DNA of 64,000 nt from Candidatus Kapaibacterium sp. (GCA_026003475.1 BPHJ01000001.1:1611189-1675188), one strand, 5' to 3'. Numbered from the stretch's first letter, positions 1 through 9,697 are shown. A program made the numbers and translations. The notes: generated by a model not told the origin, from the letters alone.

Positions 1-2334
1 AATGATCTGGTGCGCTCCGTTGTACACCTCACTCCGATTCCGCGTGTTCCCAAAAATGTCGTCCGGCACATCATTGCGCAATCCCATGTTGTACGTCCCG
101 TTCGACGTCGATCCCAACCCGTACAACCGACTATCCACCTGCGTGAGCGACAAATCCCCACTGCTGACGTTCGCAAACACAATCGGCGCAAACTGACTGT
201 TCTGACTCCGACCACTGGTCGTCCGCCACGCCGAGAGCTCACTGCCACTGCCTCCCTTCATCACCCCTGTCGTGCCCCAGTACCCTATCACACTCCCCGG
301 CGTGTACACCGTGTTGTAATCAAGCGACGCAAACGCCCCCGTCGCCTGCATGTCCATCGCTGCACTCTGACCACTGGCAGCGTAGAAAATGTTGTTGTTC
401 AAACTCATCCCTACCGTGCTCCCATCAACCCGCACCGGCACTCCCATCGTCGCACTCCCATACCCATCCGAGTACACCGTGTTGTGGAACACCTTCGTGT
501 TCGACGTGTTGGCACACCGTATCCCCCACAGCGCGCCACTGACCCGAATGAAGTTGTTCGCCACCAACGGCGCTCCAGGATTGCTCGACAACCGTGCCTG
601 CAACAACAATCCCGGCGCCTGCGTGCTCTGACCTCCTGTCAAGTTGATCCGGTTCTTCTCAAAACGAAAATCTCCAATGTTGTTGGCAATGTTCACACCC
701 GCACTAATCCCACTCGAACTACTGCTGATCACGTTCCGACGTATCACCAACCCGTCGGTCACGTTCGAAAAAATCGCACCCGCGTAAAAGTTCGTAAACG
801 TGTTGTCCACGTACTGATGCCCACCCATGAACGGCGTCGTCGTCCGCCACACGTACAACGACGCACTCCCGTTCTGAAACGTACAGTTCTTCACCACCAA
901 CCCCGTGTGGTAGGCAGAGTTCGAGAGCAACAATATGTCGTTGTACACAAAACTACTCGACGTCCGACCACTGAACACGACTCCGTCGAACGTCACCCCG
1001 TCGCAACCGTCACTGTTGCTGTTCCCCATCAACTCCGCACAGACCGCCCAGTTCGAGCCTCCCGTCCCCGTCGCCTGCACCGTCACGTTCTTGAACGTCA
1101 CGTAGTCGGCATTGAGCAACCGCACCGTCGGCTCACCTCCGGCAACTCCCGTCTCGTTCAACGCTGCTGTCTGCGTCGTCCCGCCGTTGTGCACAATGAT
1201 CACCGACGCCGCATTCCCGTTCTCCGACTGAAACACAATCGGGCGCGACTGCTGGTTCCCCGGCGGATTGGCGATGAACACATGACCACTGTACGTCCCC
1301 GGTCGAATGTTGAACGTCACCGCGCCTAATGTGCCACCTGCTGTAAGTTGATTTGCAGCAGCGACAACAGTCGGGAAATCTGGATTTGTCCCGCCAATCG
1401 TGTATGTCCCGCTCAAGGCTGCACCAAAGAGATACACTTTCGAATAGTCATTCGACGGGACCGGATCGGTCACGCCATTCGGATTCGACGTCCAAGCCTG
1501 CACCTGCAATGCTCCTACTTGAGGGAAGTTGAAAGAGCCAAGATTCACTGTCGTCGTCTGACCAGATGGAAGCGACCCAGTCCACTGCACCGGCGTTTGC
1601 GTCACACCGTTGACCGACCAGTTGACCGTCACACTCGTGATGGTATTGCCACCGTAGTTCTTGATCGTCGCCTGCACGGTGTTATTCCCCGGTGGGAATG
1701 GCGGCGGGGTTGATGTTGTCAGCGACGTAACACCTGCATCGTTATTCGCAATGATGTTGAGCATGAAATCTCGGAAGTCACCGTAGTTGTAGTAGGTCGT
1801 GTAGTTCCCGGCACACGGATGGTTTGCACCACTGTAGTACACGTAGTCAATGTAGTACCAATATCCGAACATGACCCGCATCCGCTTGGGTCCCATTGTC
1901 ACCGAACTTGGTATTGTAAACGAGCCGGAGGTACTTTGGTAAATGTAGTAGTACGATGCCACCTGCTCTCCTGCATCGAAGAAATCACCGTCGTTATTCC
2001 AGTCCACCCAGATGTAGAGATACCCGTCATAGTAGTAGCCGTAGTAATTCCCTGCGGTACAGGACCAGTTGACCGTTTGCCCTGCGGCACCATTGAAGGT
2101 GAAGTTCGTATTTGTGCCGGTGCCCGTGTATGCTGCACCACAGTTCGGATACGATCCAGAATTCGACCACGTCGTAGAACCAATACCAAAGCTCATGATG
2201 CTCATGCAGCCGTAGTACGAGGCATTCGGGCTGCAGACATTCGAGGCAAGCTGTGCCAGCGCGGAAGCTGAAAGCAGAGTGCTCATCGCCAGCAGACCGA
2301 GCACACGCAGGAGCAGAAGGCGGAACGATTGCAT
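1..2334 (-). CDS. Secreted GEVED / right-handed beta-helix protein (5' part, runs off window)
   Basis: The frame is open for 778 codons from ATG at 2334 to the first base of the window, so the C-terminus is missing. Residues 1-28 form a signal peptide (MQSFRLLLL start, cut after ALA-Q). A GEVED-like domain follows, recognised by the calcium-loop-like WVDWNNDGDFFDAGEQVA and rich in Tyr. Next comes a CARDB/Ig-like stretch (NNDAGVTSLTTSTPPPF onward). From about residue 310 an Asn/Thr/Gly-rich region looks like a parallel beta-helix and begins with TIGGTNPDFPTVVAAANQL. This architecture is typical of large surface proteins exported by the type IX system, and a sorting domain would be expected beyond the window edge. 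Codon choice changes sharply near 1330: the beta-helix part strongly prefers TTG, ACG, GTG, GCG and AAC, and leaves a 440-codon open frame on the opposite strand. The ligand or substrate is unknown. Confidence 0.8.
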   Translation of the reverse strand, partial: MQSFRLLLLRVLGLLAMSTLLSASALAQLASNVCSPNASYYGCMSIMSFGIGSTTWSNSGSYPNCGAAYTGTGTNTNFTFNGAAGQTVNWSCTAGNYYGYYYDGYLYIWVDWNNDGDFFDAGEQVASYYYIYQSTSGSFTIPSSVTMGPKRMRVMFGYWYYIDYVYYSGANHPCAGNYTTYYNYGDFRDFMLNIIANNDAGVTSLTTSTPPPFPPGNNTVQATIKNYGGNTITSVTVNWSVNGVTQTPVQWTGSLPSGQTTTVNLGSFNFPQVGALQVQAWTSNPNGVTDPVPSNDYSKVYLFGAALSGTYTIGGTNPDFPTVVAAANQLTAGGTLGAVTFNIRPGTYSGHVFIANPPGNQQSRPIVFQSENGNAASVIIVHNGGTTQTAALNETGVAGGEPTVRLLNADYVTFKNVTVQATGTGGSNWAVCAELMGNSNSDGCDGVTFDGVVFSGRTSSSFVYNDILLLSNSAYHTGLVVKNCTFQNGSASLYVWRTTTPFMGGHQYVDNTFTNFYAGAIFSNVTDGLVIRRNVISSSSSGISAGVNIANNIGDFRFEKNRINLTGGQSTQAPGLLLQARLSSNPGAPLVANNFIRVSGALWGIRCANTSNTKVFHNTVYSDGYGSATMGVPVRVDGSTVGMSLNNNIFYAASGQSAAMDMQATGAFASLDYNTVYTPGSVIGYWGTTGVMKGGSGSELSAWRTTSGRSQNSQFAPIVFANVSSGDLSLTQVDSRLYGLGSTSNGTYNMGLRNDVPDDIFGNTRNRSEVYNGAHQII

Positions 2335-2638
2335 TGGAGGTTCCCAAAATAAGTGGCACTTCACACCGCAAAATAATACACTTAGAACCAACATTGTTTC
2401 ACCCTCATGAAAAAAATCTACCCTCAGAGACTAACTTTCTAACAAGTGTTTTATGTTGCCAGAGAACGCAACGACAGAAGGGCAATCCTTGCTCTGCAGC
2501 TGCAATCGTCGACGTATAGGATGGAACGCTCGGCGCGACTGTGTATGTTGTCGAATTCAGGAGTGGTGTGGGTACGCAAGAGTAGTGCAAGCACCAAACG
2601 TCCTGCGCATGGCGCAAAATCACAGGCGCAGAAATCGC
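2335..2638. other. Intergenic region upstream of the beta-helix protein
   Basis: No gene is supported in these 304 bases. Reading on the minus strand toward the start at 2334, there are AT-rich stretches (TGTATTATTTTGC near 2370-2382 and TTATTTTGGG near 2346-2355) that resemble a Bacteroidota-type promoter. GGAACCTCCA just before the ATG gives no clear Shine-Dalgarno. A 72-codon open frame at 2405-2623 has no recognisable content and is not called. Confidence 0.4.
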
Positions 2639-4108
2639 TCAGGGCTGAACACTGACCACGAAGGTCGAGATCGAAGACCCCACCCTGCAGCGAAACGCGT
2701 AGATACCCGCCGCAAGCATTTCCATCGGGATAGCAATCTGCTCCGGCTGTTCACCACGACTGGGATAGACGTGGTGAAGAACTCGCTGTCCCCGGATATT
2801 CCACGCGCTTATGGAGAATGGCTCATCGAATTCTTTGCTTCCACGCATGACTGTGCAGACAAGCACTCGCCGCAAGCGGTCGTAGTACGCGCTAATGGCT
2901 GTGCGACTGCGTTGGGTGGAGACACTGGCTGGTTGCGCAATGCTCCCTTGCGAGGAAACCTGCTGCTGGCAACCACGCTGGACCATCTCGACGATGCGGC
3001 GCCCGTCGGCAACGACAACCGTCGTATCGTAGTAGCGCGCAAAGAACGAATCTGCTTCGAACGCACGCTCTGGCAATGTGCTGAATCGAAGCGGCATCGG
3101 TGGTAAGCATGGCTCAGGCGATGCAACGATACTGTCACAGTAAGCGATCAGGCGATCGAAGTAGAGGCTATCAATCTGCCGCACCAGTGCAACACTTGTT
3201 GCGGAATCGTAGCGTACCCAGTCTCCATTTGGTTGCGGCTCGAACATGCACGAATAGTTGAACTTTGCCTGGATTGGGGCCTGGAGGCAGAAACCATCGT
3301 CGAGGTAGCCGCCATACCGCCGAGGCACAATCTGGATGTAGGCTCTTCCACTGCCGAGCGGTGGAAGCACCCGAACATGGTTGTATGGTGTTGGATCGGT
3401 GCCATACCGTGGTACAAGCCGCCTTTCCGCGTTCGGCAGAATACCGACGCTATCAACGGTAACCAACACAGAATCGCTCTCCGCATCACGAAGCTGCACG
3501 ACGAACTCGCGCTGGTCAGAGATTGTGCCTTCTGGAGCAACCCAGAACGTATTCCGCCAGTGATCGGCGAGTGGGCTTCCATCGCCAGGTGGGAGATCGA
3601 GCGTATCCGCACCGATCGGATCCATGCTCACGCGGCAATCAACCCCAATCCGGAACACGCGGTAGAATCGAATGCTGTCGAGCAATTCACGGTCAAACGG
3701 TTCGCTCTGCAGATACGGAAGCAGGGATTGTGCATCACCCTGCGCAGTGTCGGTAATGACCCGATATGGCCAGCCGAAACTGGGCTCACCAAGCACGTGG
3801 GGTATCGCCCAGCAAATCGGCTTCCATTGCCCTTGGCGCGTGCGCACCCAGAACTCACCGATTTGATAGTCCAGCGTGACAGAATCGTAGGCGCTGGTAA
3901 TGTAGTGGTAGCGCAAAAAGCGGGCAGACTCCGGAGTGTGGGCAGTGAGAATCTCGTGCGCTCCGCCTTGAGAGAAGACCTGCGGTGAAATCATAGCCTC
4001 AGGTTCCCATGTAGCCCACCCCGGAGAGACTACCCCGAGCAGCATTCCGAGTCCCCACAGCAGACCGATTGTCCACAAAGCACTTTGGCTCTGGCTACAC
4101 GACCACAT
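2639..4108 (-). CDS. Secreted protein with T9SS-like C-terminus, unknown function
   Basis: A 489-residue protein from ATG at 4108. This start was chosen because AAGGA lies seven bases upstream and a clean signal peptide follows (ALWTIGLLWGLGMLLGVV, cut near WAT). Longer in-frame starts at 4138 and 4357 exist but add a non-signal-like leader. The mature part is rich in Asp, Tyr, Arg and Pro and matches no enzyme I recognise. The last 80 residues (ISAYYDRLRRVLVCTV to GIYAFRCRVGSSISTFVVSV) have the strand pattern and G-x-Y-x-x-R spacing of a type IX secretion C-terminal sorting domain. Export across the outer membrane is therefore inferred. It sits alone, 307 bases downstream of the NlpC/P60 gene. 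Confidence 0.72.
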   Translation of the reverse strand: MWSCSQSQSALWTIGLLWGLGMLLGVVSPGWATWEPEAMISPQVFSQGGAHEILTAHTPESARFLRYHYITSAYDSVTLDYQIGEFWVRTRQGQWKPICWAIPHVLGEPSFGWPYRVITDTAQGDAQSLLPYLQSEPFDRELLDSIRFYRVFRIGVDCRVSMDPIGADTLDLPPGDGSPLADHWRNTFWVAPEGTISDQREFVVQLRDAESDSVLVTVDSVGILPNAERRLVPRYGTDPTPYNHVRVLPPLGSGRAYIQIVPRRYGGYLDDGFCLQAPIQAKFNYSCMFEPQPNGDWVRYDSATSVALVRQIDSLYFDRLIAYCDSIVASPEPCLPPMPLRFSTLPERAFEADSFFARYYDTTVVVADGRRIVEMVQRGCQQQVSSQGSIAQPASVSTQRSRTAISAYYDRLRRVLVCTVMRGSKEFDEPFSISAWNIRGQRVLHHVYPSRGEQPEQIAIPMEMLAAGIYAFRCRVGSSISTFVVSVQP

Positions 4109-4415
4109 GCGGCAATCCTTGCTGGCATTCGGCTGCATGTTGCGGTCACTCTCTTGCTGTGTCCCACAATGCGAATGACCACTTGCTGCAGTGCGGCGGG
4201 AGGATTCGTCCTTATTCAAGTTGCAGACAAAAAGCGGGGCTTGCGCGGACGCAAAGAAACATGCACTCCATCGGAGCACAGTCTGCACATGCGGAAGAAC
4301 ATAGCAGCGTTGCATTGTCACTCCCAAGAGATTGTCCTGCGCTGGACAAAAATACACTGTTTTGGTTCCAGTACGGAACGAATGTTGTCACCGATATTCC
4401 AGCAGCAGCACAGAG
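4109..4415. other. Intergenic region / long leader of the 2639-4108 gene
   Basis: No separate gene is supported. On the minus strand TATTTTTG lies at 4347-4354, matching the TAnnTTTG promoter box, about 240 bases before the chosen start. That gives either a long leader or an upstream start in the same open frame (4315 or 4138). The stretch holds no obvious terminator for the NlpC/P60 gene. Confidence 0.35.
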
Positions 4416-4913
4416 TCAGAACATTCCGCTCTCAGTGGACGAGAGAACACGGCGGCAGAACGCGATGCATCGCTCGAGATACGTGCCCCACAGTTGCTCG
4501 CGGATCACACCGCGCGACTGGGAAGCGTGGAAGACAGTGCCGTCGCCTGCGTAAATACCCACGTGCGAGACGCCAGTTCGGCGCTCGAAACGAAAGAACA
4601 CCAGGTCGCCAGCTCGGAGCTGCTCGGTCGGAACGAACATGCCTGCTTGCGACTGCTGGAGCGTCGTTCTCGGCAGATAGACTCCTACTGCCGCAAATAC
4701 CGCTTGCACATAACCGGAGCAATCGAAGCAGCGCTCTCGAGAACCACCTGCGCAATACGGCGTCCCAAGATGGGATGCAGCAACGTCGAGCACCTGGCGC
4801 TGAAGCGCAGTCGGCGCGTTGCTCGGCGCGGAATACGTAAAGCGGACGCTACTGGAGCATCCTACCAGCAGACTCAGTGCAACGACTGCTGCAAGGTTAG
4901 TGCGAGTTTGCAT
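4416..4913 (-). CDS. NlpC/P60 family lipoprotein, putative cell-wall endopeptidase
   Basis: A 165-residue lipoprotein. The N-terminus [19 protein letters not shown] is a type II signal peptide with lipobox LVGC and Cys19 as the lipidated residue. Residues 36-155 are an NlpC/P60 cysteine peptidase domain: catalytic Cys65 in CFDCSGYV, His117 in SHVGIYAG and a third polar position at His129 (FHAS). The family cleaves gamma-D-glutamyl-diaminopimelate or related bonds in peptidoglycan stem peptides, so a periplasmic wall-remodelling role is likely. An in-frame start at 5033 is possible but would bury the lipobox 40 residues inside. The chosen start overlaps the 3' end of the upstream cobalamin/GTPase gene by 17 bases, which suggests co-transcription and translational coupling, although the two functions have no obvious link. 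Confidence 0.88.
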   Translation of the reverse strand: MQTRTNLAAVVALSLLVGCSSSVRFTYSAPSNAPTALQRQVLDVAASHLGTPYCAGGSRERCFDCSGYVQAVFAAVGVYLPRTTLQQSQAGMFVPTEQLRAGDLVFFRFERRTGVSHVGIYAGDGTVFHASQSRGVIREQLWGTYLERCIAFCRRVLSSTESGMF

Positions 4914-6333
4914 CCTCGCTGGCCGACAGGAGCTGTTCCATCGCGCCGCGCAGTTGGTAGAGCCGCCGTGCCAGCGCCGCTTGCCGCTCGACATGTGCAT
5001 CGTAGCGCTTATTGGTTTCGACAATTTCGGCAAGGTACCGCGACCGCTCCGGTGGTATTATCGTCATCCGAGTACTCACTGGGCTGGTGTGCTCGACATC
5101 GGTTGTCCATTCCAATCCAAAGCGCGAGCGAGCAAGCTCGATGAATGCCCGATACAACGCATTGGTGCCTTCGTCGTTGAACTGCGATGCAATCGTGCCA
5201 AAGACTGGCATGGTCTCCAAAGGCGAGGACCACAACCCATGCGAGCGCTGGTATTGCTTTCGGACGTCGCGCAGTGCATCGAGCGCGCCGCGTTTGTCGA
5301 ACTTGTTGATGGCAATTAGATCGGCGTAGTCAATCATGTCAATCTTTTCCAACTGCGTTGCTGCGCCGTATTCGGGTGTCATCACGTAGAGTGCGATGTC
5401 GGCAATCTCGGTCACTTGTGAATCGCTCTGCCCGATGCCCGCAGTCTCGACGATGATCAAATCGAATGCTGCAGCTTTGAGCACCCACAGCGCTTCCGCA
5501 ACGTATGGGCTGAGCGCCAGGTTCGCTTGACGAGTCGCGAACGACCGCATGTACACGCGCGGCGAGAATGCTGCATTCATCCGAATTCGGTCGCCGAGCA
5601 ACGCACCACCTGTCTTCCGCTTCGACGGATCTACCGAGAGAATCCCCACACGACGGTCGGGCGAATCTTCCAGAAAGCGACGGACAATTTCATCAGTCAA
5701 CGAGGACTTCCCCGCACCCCCAGTGCCTGTGATGCCGAGCACACACGTCGGGTGCGCACGCTCTCTGGCGAGACGTTGCCAGTCGAGAAGCTGCCGTCCG
5801 CGTTCGAGCGCAGAAATCGCTTGCGCGATTGCGCGGTCGTCCCGGTCGAGCACTGCGTGGCGAAGTTCATCGGGGGTAAAGGTCAGGGGCGTTTCGAAGT
5901 CGCTTTTTTCGAGGACGTCGTTGATCATGCCTTGGAGTCCCATCGCGCGGCCGTCGTCCGGCGAGTAAATCCGCGTAATCCCGTACCGGTGGAGCTCCTC
6001 GATTTCGCTCGGAAGGATCGTCCCGCCGCCCCCACCGAAAATGCGGATGTGCCCGGCGCCTCGCTCGCGGAGCAGGTCATGCATGTACGTGAAGAACTCC
6101 ATGTGCCCGCCTTGGTACGACGTGACTGCCACCGCCTGCACGTCCTCTTGAATGGCGCACTGCACAATTTCCGCGACCGAGCGATTGTGTCCCAAGTGAA
6201 TGACCTCGGCACCGCTCGATTGCATAATGCGTCGCATGATGTTGATCGCTGCGTCGTGACCATCGAACAAAGACGCCGCAGTTACAATGCGGATGCGGTG
6301 GGTGGGACGGTAGGCTTCAACCTGCTGTGCCAT
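4897..6333 (-). CDS. Cobalamin-binding domain fused to MeaB/MMAA-type GTPase (IcmF-like, lacks mutase domain)
   Basis: A 478-residue protein matching the N-terminal half of the fused isobutyryl-CoA mutase IcmF. Residues 12-140 are a B12-binding Rossmann domain with the axial-His loop [15 protein letters not shown] (His26) and a later IFGGGGGTI segment. Residues 195-420 are a G3E GTPase of the MeaB/MMAA type: P-loop GTGGAGKSS (203-211), [19 protein letters not shown] switch region, [10 protein letters not shown] and the NKFD base-recognition motif. IcmF continues through a helical linker into a TIM-barrel acyl-CoA mutase and is about 1100 residues long. Here the frame stops in the linker ([12 protein letters not shown]) and the next gene is unrelated. 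It may work with a separate mutase large subunit encoded elsewhere, or as a cobalamin chaperone. Confidence 0.87.
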   Translation of the reverse strand: MAQQVEAYRPTHRIRIVTAASLFDGHDAAINIMRRIMQSSGAEVIHLGHNRSVAEIVQCAIQEDVQAVAVTSYQGGHMEFFTYMHDLLRERGAGHIRIFGGGGGTILPSEIEELHRYGITRIYSPDDGRAMGLQGMINDVLEKSDFETPLTFTPDELRHAVLDRDDRAIAQAISALERGRQLLDWQRLARERAHPTCVLGITGTGGAGKSSLTDEIVRRFLEDSPDRRVGILSVDPSKRKTGGALLGDRIRMNAAFSPRVYMRSFATRQANLALSPYVAEALWVLKAAAFDLIIVETAGIGQSDSQVTEIADIALYVMTPEYGAATQLEKIDMIDYADLIAINKFDKRGALDALRDVRKQYQRSHGLWSSPLETMPVFGTIASQFNDEGTNALYRAFIELARSRFGLEWTTDVEHTSPVSTRMTIIPPERSRYLAEIVETNKRYDAHVERQAALARRLYQLRGAMEQLLSASEDANSH

Positions 6334-6448
6334 CGAATCGAAAGGCTACGTTCAACCGATGCGAATTTCGGAAATTACTCCATGAGACTGGGAACTCTTC
6401 TGCCGCCCACTGTGCTTATCACACCGAGTATCGTCTCTTCGAGTGACC

Positions 6449-7783
6449 ATGGAACGCCAGTCAGTGACGATCTTTTGGTTTCGGCGCGACCTTCGATTGG
6501 AAGACAACCGCGGCTTGCAGGCGGCGCTCCAGAGCCCGTATCCTGTCGTGCCTGTGTTCATTTTCGATCGAACAATCCTCGATCGGCTCAGTGATCGCTA
6601 CGATCGGCGGGTCTCGCTCATTCACGCTTGGGTCGGTGAGTTAGCCGAGCAGATTGCAAGGTGCGGAAGTTCTTTCCTTGTCGAACATGGCACTCCAGAG
6701 GAAGTTTTTACACGACTTGTCGAGCGATTCGATGTGCGAGCAGTCTATACCAACCGCGACTACGAACCTTCGGCAATTGCACGCGATGCTGCAATCGAAA
6801 CGCTCCTGCGCCAGAGAGGCATCCCGCTTGTGACGTTCAAAGATCAGTGCATCTTCGAAGCAAGTGAGATTCATAAACCAGATGGCACGCCGTACACCGT
6901 GTACACGCCGTACAGCAAAGCATGGCGCGCGCGCCTTGCGCCGAGTGATTATGCCGAGTGCCGAACTGACCACTTGCTCGACCGTCTCTGGAAGGCAGAG
7001 CCTGTGCCAATTCCATCGCTGGAGGCGATCGGATTCCATCCAGTACCGGTAGCCATTCCACAACTCGATACAAGCGAAGAACTCCTGGCTCGGTATGCTG
7101 CCATGCGCGACTATCCAGCCGACGATGCAACATCACATGCGAGCATCTACCTGCGTTTCGGCAAGGTCAGCGTGCGTGCGTTAGTTCGCCGTGCGCTCGA
7201 GTGTGGAGCTGATGCCTGGCTGCGCGAATTGATCTGGCGAGAATTTTTCATGATGGTTTTGGCGGAATTTCCCCATGTCGTCACACGCTCATTTCATCCG
7301 GAGTACGACACCATCGCCTGGCGCAATGACGAGGAAGATTTTCGCCGATGGTGCGAAGGAAGGACCGGCTTCCCGCTCGTTGATGCCGGAATGCGCCAGC
7401 TGAACCAAACCGGAACGATGCACAACCGTGTGCGAATGGTCGTTGCGTCATTCCTGACAAAAGACCTGCTGATTGACTGGCGCTGGGGGGAAGCATACTT
7501 TGCCGAAAAGCTACTCGACTATGAGCTTTCGAGTAACAATGGCAACTGGCAGTGGGCTGCAGGGACTGGCTGCGACGCTGCGCCGTACTTCCGCGTGTTC
7601 AACCCCCTGCTCCAGCAAGCAAAGTTCGATCCAACCGGCCAGTACGTGCAACGCTGGATTCCAGAACTGGGAACGCCGGAGTATCCATCACCGATGATTG
7701 ACCACGCAACAGCCAAAGAACGCGCTATCGCTGCCTATCGAGCAGCGCTCGAAGCAATGGGCAAGGTACTTACGCGCCGTTGA
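6449..7783 (+). CDS. phrB: Deoxyribodipyrimidine photolyase (class I CPD photolyase)
   Basis: A 444-residue cryptochrome/photolyase-family flavoprotein that repairs UV-induced cyclobutane pyrimidine dimers with blue light. The N-terminal alpha/beta antenna domain begins with VTIFWFRRDLRLEDNRGL. The C-terminal helical FAD domain shows WLRELIWREFFMMVLAEFP, RMVVASFLTKDLLIDW and SSNNGNWQWAAGTGCDAAPY, the conserved FAD- and DNA-contact segment. Length fits class I enzymes. ATG at 6449 is preferred; GTG at 6443 would add two residues. It is transcribed alone, divergent from the cobalamin/GTPase gene and convergent with metH (33 bases apart). Confidence 0.95.
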   Translation: MERQSVTIFWFRRDLRLEDNRGLQAALQSPYPVVPVFIFDRTILDRLSDRYDRRVSLIHAWVGELAEQIARCGSSFLVEHGTPEEVFTRLVERFDVRAVYTNRDYEPSAIARDAAIETLLRQRGIPLVTFKDQCIFEASEIHKPDGTPYTVYTPYSKAWRARLAPSDYAECRTDHLLDRLWKAEPVPIPSLEAIGFHPVPVAIPQLDTSEELLARYAAMRDYPADDATSHASIYLRFGKVSVRALVRRALECGADAWLRELIWREFFMMVLAEFPHVVTRSFHPEYDTIAWRNDEEDFRRWCEGRTGFPLVDAGMRQLNQTGTMHNRVRMVVASFLTKDLLIDWRWGEAYFAEKLLDYELSSNNGNWQWAAGTGCDAAPYFRVFNPLLQQAKFDPTGQYVQRWIPELGTPEYPSPMIDHATAKERAIAAYRAALEAMGKVLTRR

Positions 7784-7816
7784 AATATCCACCGGCGGAC
7801 ATGCGCAGAAGCCAGA

Positions 7817-9697
7817 TTATGACTCGACTTCCTCCCAACGGCGCTCATCGAAAATGAGTTGACGGCACAATTCCCGGCCACGCTCATCAATCGTGTAGAG
7901 CGGTACAATCTTGGATGCGTGAACAATGGCAAGATCGAGCCCAGCCTCGACGGCATAGTGCAGAAAAACAGAATTGAGAATGTGCCGAATGCGTGGCGAT
8001 AGCCCGAACGAACAATTGCTGATGCCCAGGATGGTAGCCGCGCGTGGCATCCGCTGCTTGATTTGCCGAAGGGCTTCCAGCGTCGCAAGAGCACTCTGGC
8101 GCAAGTCTTCTTGTCCCGATCCCAGCGGAAAGGTGAGCGGATCGAAAATCAAATCCTCCTCGCGCAAACCGTGATATCGCACGGCATGATCTCGGATGCG
8201 CTCGGCAATGGACACCTTTTTTTCGACCGTGTAGGCTTGTCCTTCTTCGTCAATCGAGAGCGCAACGACGGCTGCACCGAAGCGTTTGGCAAGCTGGAGA
8301 ATGGCATCGGCTTTGCGCGTTCCCTCCTCGAAGTTGATCGAGTTGATGATTGCACGTCCACCGTAGAGCTTGAGCGCTTCCTCGAGTACCGGCACTTCGG
8401 TCGAATCGAACATGAGAGGAATCGTCACCTGCGTGCGAAAGCGACCGACGACCTCGCGCATATCCCGAACCTCATCGCGGCCAACGTAGGCAACGCAGAC
8501 GTCGAGAATATGCGCTCCCTCGCGGATCTGCTCTTTTGCCATGGAAACCATTGCATCGTAGTTCTCGGCAAGGAGGAGCTGGCGGAATTGCTTTGAACCA
8601 TTTGCATTGCAGCGCTCGCCAACCAATACCGGTGGATTGTCAATGTGCAAGGGCACGCTTGAATACAGCGAACTCACACTGGGGATCGAAATGCAGTTCG
8701 AGCGCCGGATATGCTCCCTGCTCCGAACATCGGGGTGCTGGTTGTACTCGGCAAGCCACTCGGCAAGCAAACGGATGTGCTCGTCGGTCGTGCCGCAGCA
8801 ACCCCCGATAATCCGAACCCCGAATTCCTGCACGTAGCGTTTCATCCACGCAAGCAGCTCCTCCGGACGCAAGTGATAGTGCGCTTTGCCGCCGATGTTT
8901 TCCGGCAGTCCGGCATTGGGCATCACAAAAACTGGCTTGGGAGAATGCTGGGCCAGGTAGCGGATGTGTTCTTCCATCTCTGCCGGACCAGTAGCGCAGT
9001 TCATGCCGAAAGCAACGATGCTCTCGTACGGTTCGAAGGTTGCCAGCGCTGCAGCGATATCGGTCCCCATGAGCATGGTGCCCGTGGTTTCAATCGTAAC
9101 GCTGACGATGATGGGAATCTGGTGGTTCCGCCAATCGGGTGCGGACCTCGAACGCCACTGCGCGATGGCACGCTCTGCGCCGGCAAGCGCTGCTTTGATC
9201 TGGAGCGGGTCCTGGCACGTTTCGATGCAGAGCAGGTCGGCTCCTCCTTCGATCAGGCCGAGCGCTTGGGTCGAGAACGCCTCCTCTGCTTCATCGAAAT
9301 GGATGTGTCCCAAGGAGGGGAGCTTGGTGCCTGGGCCCATCGAACCAGCAACGAAGCGACGACGATCGGGCGTGCTTGCCTGGTCAGCGGCACGGCGGGC
9401 AAGCTCTGCAGCAGCACGCGACAGCTCGTAGGCGCGTTCAGCAATGCCGTACTCTGCCAGCACAATTGCCGACGAGCCGAAGGAATTTGTTTCGATGACG
9501 TCAGCACCTGCCTGGAGATACGCCCGATGGATCGCACCGATGATGTCGGGCCGCGTCAGACAGAGCAGCTCGTTGCAGCCCTCCAGGTGTTTCCCTCCGA
9601 AGTCCTCGGCCGATAGCTCGTAGCGCTGGATTGTTGTACCCATTGCGCCATCGAAGAGGAGAACTCGCTCCTCGAGCGCAGCAAGGAATGGATGCAT
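7817..9697 (-). CDS. metH: Methionine synthase MetH, homocysteine and methyltetrahydrofolate modules only
   Basis: A 626-residue protein covering modules 1 and 2 of cobalamin-dependent methionine synthase. Residues 1-325 are the homocysteine-binding barrel, with LLFDGAMGTTIQ at the start and zinc ligands in GMNCATGP and GGCCGTT. Residues 350-620 are the methyltetrahydrofolate-binding barrel (VGERCNANGSKQFRQL, DVCVAYVGRDEVRDM, FDPLTFPLGSG, LGISNCSFGL). Full MetH is about 1200 residues and goes on to the B12-binding and AdoMet-activation modules. Here the stop falls right after the folate barrel, and the adjacent gene is on the other strand. The B12 module must therefore be supplied by another polypeptide for methyl transfer to occur. 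ATG at 9697 was chosen because the family N-terminus aligns there; an upstream start at 9733 adds 12 residues. Confidence 0.9.
   Translation of the reverse strand: MHPFLAALEERVLLFDGAMGTTIQRYELSAEDFGGKHLEGCNELLCLTRPDIIGAIHRAYLQAGADVIETNSFGSSAIVLAEYGIAERAYELSRAAAELARRAADQASTPDRRRFVAGSMGPGTKLPSLGHIHFDEAEEAFSTQALGLIEGGADLLCIETCQDPLQIKAALAGAERAIAQWRSRSAPDWRNHQIPIIVSVTIETTGTMLMGTDIAAALATFEPYESIVAFGMNCATGPAEMEEHIRYLAQHSPKPVFVMPNAGLPENIGGKAHYHLRPEELLAWMKRYVQEFGVRIIGGCCGTTDEHIRLLAEWLAEYNQHPDVRSREHIRRSNCISIPSVSSLYSSVPLHIDNPPVLVGERCNANGSKQFRQLLLAENYDAMVSMAKEQIREGAHILDVCVAYVGRDEVRDMREVVGRFRTQVTIPLMFDSTEVPVLEEALKLYGGRAIINSINFEEGTRKADAILQLAKRFGAAVVALSIDEEGQAYTVEKKVSIAERIRDHAVRYHGLREEDLIFDPLTFPLGSGQEDLRQSALATLEALRQIKQRMPRAATILGISNCSFGLSPRIRHILNSVFLHYAVEAGLDLAIVHASKIVPLYTIDERGRELCRQLIFDERRWEEVES

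Noticed and set aside
10-1329. 440-codon open frame on the plus strand
   Set aside because: It is rich in Arg, His and Pro, has no start context and mirrors the G/C-ending codons of the minus-strand beta-helix gene, which has a signal peptide and domain structure.
2405-2623. 72-codon minus-strand open frame in the gap before the beta-helix gene
   Set aside because: No signal peptide, no ribosome site and no recognisable composition.
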